Assembly: GCA_004020315.1 (NCBI GenBank)
Contig: SAQG01000017.1
Coordinates: 62,001 to 126,000 of the forward strand
Reading direction: 5' to 3'
Length of the DNA: 64,000 nucleotides
Origin: Mesorhizobium sp.
Lineage (GTDB): Bacteria; Pseudomonadota; Alphaproteobacteria; Rhizobiales; Rhizobiaceae
Shown: positions 62,000 to 64,000 of the stretch, one piece after another
Layout of the letters: every line of letters begins with the position of its first letter
How positions within the stretch are numbered: position 1 is the stretch's first letter
Translations under genes and position numbers: made by a program
Notes under the pieces: model-generated
Told to the model about the DNA's origin: nothing
Databases searched by the model: none
The model's input: only the letters and a program-made list of their open reading frames with translations

Positions 62000-62809
62000 T
62001 CAGGCCTGCAGCGAAGATTCTTCCTTATTGCCTAGCGTTGTGCGGGCGACGACCAGCGTCACACCGGCGGCCTCCAACATCTTGGCCTCGCGATCCTCGA
62101 TGCCGTCGTCGGTGATGACAGTGGCGATGCGCGACAGGCCGCACAGGATCAGGCTCGAGCGTTTGCGGAATTTCGACGAGTCGACCAGCACCACCAATTC
62201 GTCGGCTTGATCGATCAGTTTCTGCTCGGCCTGGATCAGCAGCGGATCGCCTTCCATCAGGCCGAGCGGCCCGAGCCCTTGCGCGCCCATGAACATGCGG
62301 CGCGCATAGAAATTGCGCGTCACGTCATTTTCGAAGGGCGACAGGATGATGTTCTGCTCGCGGTAGATGGTGCCGCCCGACAGCATCACCGTGTTCTTGG
62401 AGTGCTTGAGCAGGTGCTCGGCGATCGGAAAGGAATTGGTGAAGATCGGCATGCGGCGGCCGGTCAGGAAATGCACCATCTGGAAGGTGGTGGTGCCGCC
62501 ATTGATGATGATCGGCTCGCCGTCCTTGCAGAGTTCCACGGCGTCACGCGCGATCGCTCGCTTCTGCGAAGCGTTGATCGTCTCGTTGACGGAAAAGGGC
62601 CGGCCGGCAAGGCCGATGAACTGCGGTGGGGTGATCGCTTCGGCCCCGCCACGCACGCGGCGCAGGCGCTTTTGTACATGCAGCGCCGCGATGTCGCGCC
62701 GGATCGTGGCCTCGGACGAGTCCGTCAGGTCGACCATCTCCTGCACCGTCACCACAGGCTTTTCCTGGACGGCGGACAAGATGATCCTGTGGCGCTCTTT
62801 CTCGTGCAT
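62000..62809 (-). CDS. rhaR: DeoR-family repressor of rhamnose genes
   Basis: The 269-residue DeoR regulator has an N-terminal HTH (HRIILSAVQEKPVVTVQEMV, DSSEATIRRDIAALHVQKRL) and a C-terminal sugar-phosphate-binding domain (IIINGGTTTFQMVHFL, VVLVDSSKFRKRSSLILC). It should repress the operon until a phosphorylated rhamnose intermediate appears. The ATG at 62809 has GGGAGG four bases upstream; the frame reaching 62830 is unsupported. It is first in the operon and faces divergent rhaD across an operator-like palindrome region. Confidence 0.94.
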   Translation of the reverse strand: MHEKERHRIILSAVQEKPVVTVQEMVDLTDSSEATIRRDIAALHVQKRLRRVRGGAEAITPPQFIGLAGRPFSVNETINASQKRAIARDAVELCKDGEPIIINGGTTTFQMVHFLTGRRMPIFTNSFPIAEHLLKHSKNTVMLSGGTIYREQNIILSPFENDVTRNFYARRMFMGAQGLGPLGLMEGDPLLIQAEQKLIDQADELVVLVDSSKFRKRSSLILCGLSRIATVITDDGIEDREAKMLEAAGVTLVVARTTLGNKEESSLQA

Positions 62810-62852
62810 GGTTCCTCCCTGCCTCAGCATCTAGGCACCCAAAACGCGCAGT

Positions 62853-62923
62853 GTCAATCATTTCCGATCATATAATTCCATTGTGCAGTGCAATATGATC
62901 AATCTTGATCGTTTGTGATTGAC
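62853..62923. promoter_or_regulatory. divergent rhaR/rhaD promoter region with nested operator palindromes
   Basis: GTCAATCA-N4-CGATC (62853-62869) is mirrored by GATCG-N4-TGATTGAC (62907-62923). Inside, GATCATAT (62866-62873) is mirrored by ATATGATC (62893-62900). Each outer arm contains a TTGACA-type -35 box, one for each divergent transcript (62852-62857 reverse, 62919-62924 forward). RhaR bound here could block both promoters. Confidence 0.65.
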
Positions 62924-63022
62924 AATGCCGCCACTTCCGTGGACATTCGACCAAAGCTGACCCGCTATGCGGTGGCAATTGACCGCACCGTTTGCGCGTC
63001 TCACGTAACGGGAGGATTACCT

Positions 63023-64000
63023 ATGCTCGACAAGCGCTCCGGCACGCGCCTTGCCAACCTTTGGGATGAGGCGAAAGCCCAAGCAATGAGCGAGCCGGAA
63101 CGTCTCGTCTATCGCTCGAATGTTCTAGGCTCCGACAAGCGCGTCACCAACTATGGCGGCGGCAACACCTCTTCCAAGATCTGGCAAAAGGATCCGCTCA
63201 CCGGCGAGAGCGTGGAAGTGCTATGGGTCAAAGGCTCGGGCGGCGATAGCGCTTCGATCAAGCTCGACGGCTTCGCCACGCTCTACATGGACAAGCTGCG
63301 CGCGCTGAAGGGCCTTTATCGCGGCCTCGAGCATGAGGACGAGATGGTCGGCTATCTGCCCCATTGTACGTTCAATCTTAACCCACGCGCGGCCTCGATC
63401 GACACGCCGCTGCACGCCTTCGTGCCGAAGCCCCATGTCGACCATATGCATCCCGACGCGATCATCGCCATTGCCGCCGCCAAGGATTCGAAGGCGCTGA
63501 CCAAGGAGATCTTCGGCGACGCGATCGGCTGGCTGCCATGGAAGCGTCCGGGCTTCGAGCTCGGTCTGTGGCTGGAAAAATTCTGCCTCGAGAACCCTGA
63601 GGCCAAGGGCGTTGTGCTGGCAAGCCATGGCCTGTTCACCTGGGGCCAGACGCCTCGGGAATGCTACGAGACGACGATCTCGGTGATCAACCAGGCGATC
63701 GAATGGTTCGAGCGCAAGTCTGAAGGCAAGCCGATCTTCGGTGGTGAAGTCGTCAAATCGCTTGACGCACCAGCGCGTCGCGCCATTGCGGCAAAGCTGA
63801 TGCCGAGAATTCGCGGCCTGATCTCGGAGAAGAGCCACAAGCTTGGCCATTTCGACGATTCGCCTGCCGTTCTCGAATTCGTCAATTCGAAGGATTTGCG
63901 TCCGCTGGCGGCGCTCGGCACGTCCTGCCCGGATCATTTCCTGCGCACCAAGATTCGGCCGCTGGTCATCGAGTTCGATCCCAAGAATCCCGACGTCGAT
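63023..64000 (+). CDS. rhaD: bifunctional rhamnulose-1-phosphate aldolase / dehydrogenase, N-terminal part
   Basis: The 326 visible residues are the aldolase domain of the roughly 700-aa rhizobial fusion: NYGGGNTSSKI, zinc-binding histidines in HVDHMHPDAIIAI, SHGLFTWG and RECYETTISVINQAIEWFE. It splits rhamnulose 1-phosphate to dihydroxyacetone phosphate and lactaldehyde; the expected C-terminal dehydrogenase domain lies beyond the window. The ATG at 63023 has GGGAGG eight bases upstream. Divergent from rhaR. Confidence 0.93.
   Translation, partial: MLDKRSGTRLANLWDEAKAQAMSEPERLVYRSNVLGSDKRVTNYGGGNTSSKIWQKDPLTGESVEVLWVKGSGGDSASIKLDGFATLYMDKLRALKGLYRGLEHEDEMVGYLPHCTFNLNPRAASIDTPLHAFVPKPHVDHMHPDAIIAIAAAKDSKALTKEIFGDAIGWLPWKRPGFELGLWLEKFCLENPEAKGVVLASHGLFTWGQTPRECYETTISVINQAIEWFERKSEGKPIFGGEVVKSLDAPARRAIAAKLMPRIRGLISEKSHKLGHFDDSPAVLEFVNSKDLRPLAALGTSCPDHFLRTKIRPLVIEFDPKNPDVD

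Overview
The window is about 63% GC, densely coded chromosome of an alphaproteobacterium of the Rhizobiales, most likely a Mesorhizobium. The evidence is a GcrA regulator, a class I lysyl-tRNA synthetase, the gbpR-chvE-gguA-gguB-gguC sugar-uptake locus, a rhizobial L-rhamnose operon (rhaR S T P Q U K with divergent rhaD), a SAM-II riboswitch before metZ, ALA-synthase-type HemA, and dispersed palindromic repeats typical of rhizobia. The species call is inference.

Layout. 1-6.2 kb: a beta-oxidation operon (two acyl-CoA dehydrogenases, OsmC-like protein, thiolase, FadB/FadJ-type protein), followed by an S24-type repressor and a nuclease-fold protein. 7.8-11 kb: lysK, a TerB-like gene, a 24-bp tandem repeat array and an orphan solute-binding protein. 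11.2-13.4 kb: a quorum-sensing cassette of luxR, luxI and a crotonase-fold gene that lacks both hydratase glutamates. 13.5-17.4 kb: ppk2, phoR, phoU and gcrA. 17.6-21.6 kb: argD, argF, hslO and apaG, with a terminator-bearing leader before argD. 21.8-26.5 kb: a GT21-like glycosyltransferase, metZ under a SAM-II riboswitch with a terminator, a two-domain dCTP deaminase and a second orphan binding protein. 26.5-33 kb: gguC-gguB-gguA-chvE with divergent gbpR. 33-38.6 kb is accessory in character: an L,D-transpeptidase, a perfect 24-bp inverted repeat, a cell-envelope stress operon that includes an otherwise overlooked 24-residue membrane peptide, a Crp-type regulator, a remnant of ligD and tRNA-Gly(CCC). 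38.6-51.2 kb: a histone-deacetylase-fold protein, MATE exporter, pyrD, a response regulator and a transporter-fused hybrid kinase separated by a low-GC orphan gene, mscL, an aminotransferase and hemA. 51.5-55.7 kb: galE, dadA and an ornithine-racemase-like protein fused to a degenerate arginase-like domain. 55.7-64 kb: the rhamnose locus.

How the parts fit. The rha locus is a complete import and catabolic unit: RhaR regulates, RhaSTPQ imports, RhaU is a mutarotase, RhaK a kinase, and RhaD the bifunctional aldolase/dehydrogenase cut by the window end. The chvE-ggu locus is a second CUT2-type sugar importer. Both have a stem-loop directly after the binding-protein gene, which fits higher expression of the binding protein than of the membrane and ATPase subunits.

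The most notable items are the racemase/pseudo-arginase fusion next to dadA, the luxR-luxI-crotonase cassette with its dyad abutting the luxR start codon, the Arg-rich reading frame and intrinsic terminator in front of argD, the SAM-II riboswitch, and the low-GC orphan inserted between a kinase and its probable response regulator. Everything here was read by eye from sequence; no similarity search was run.
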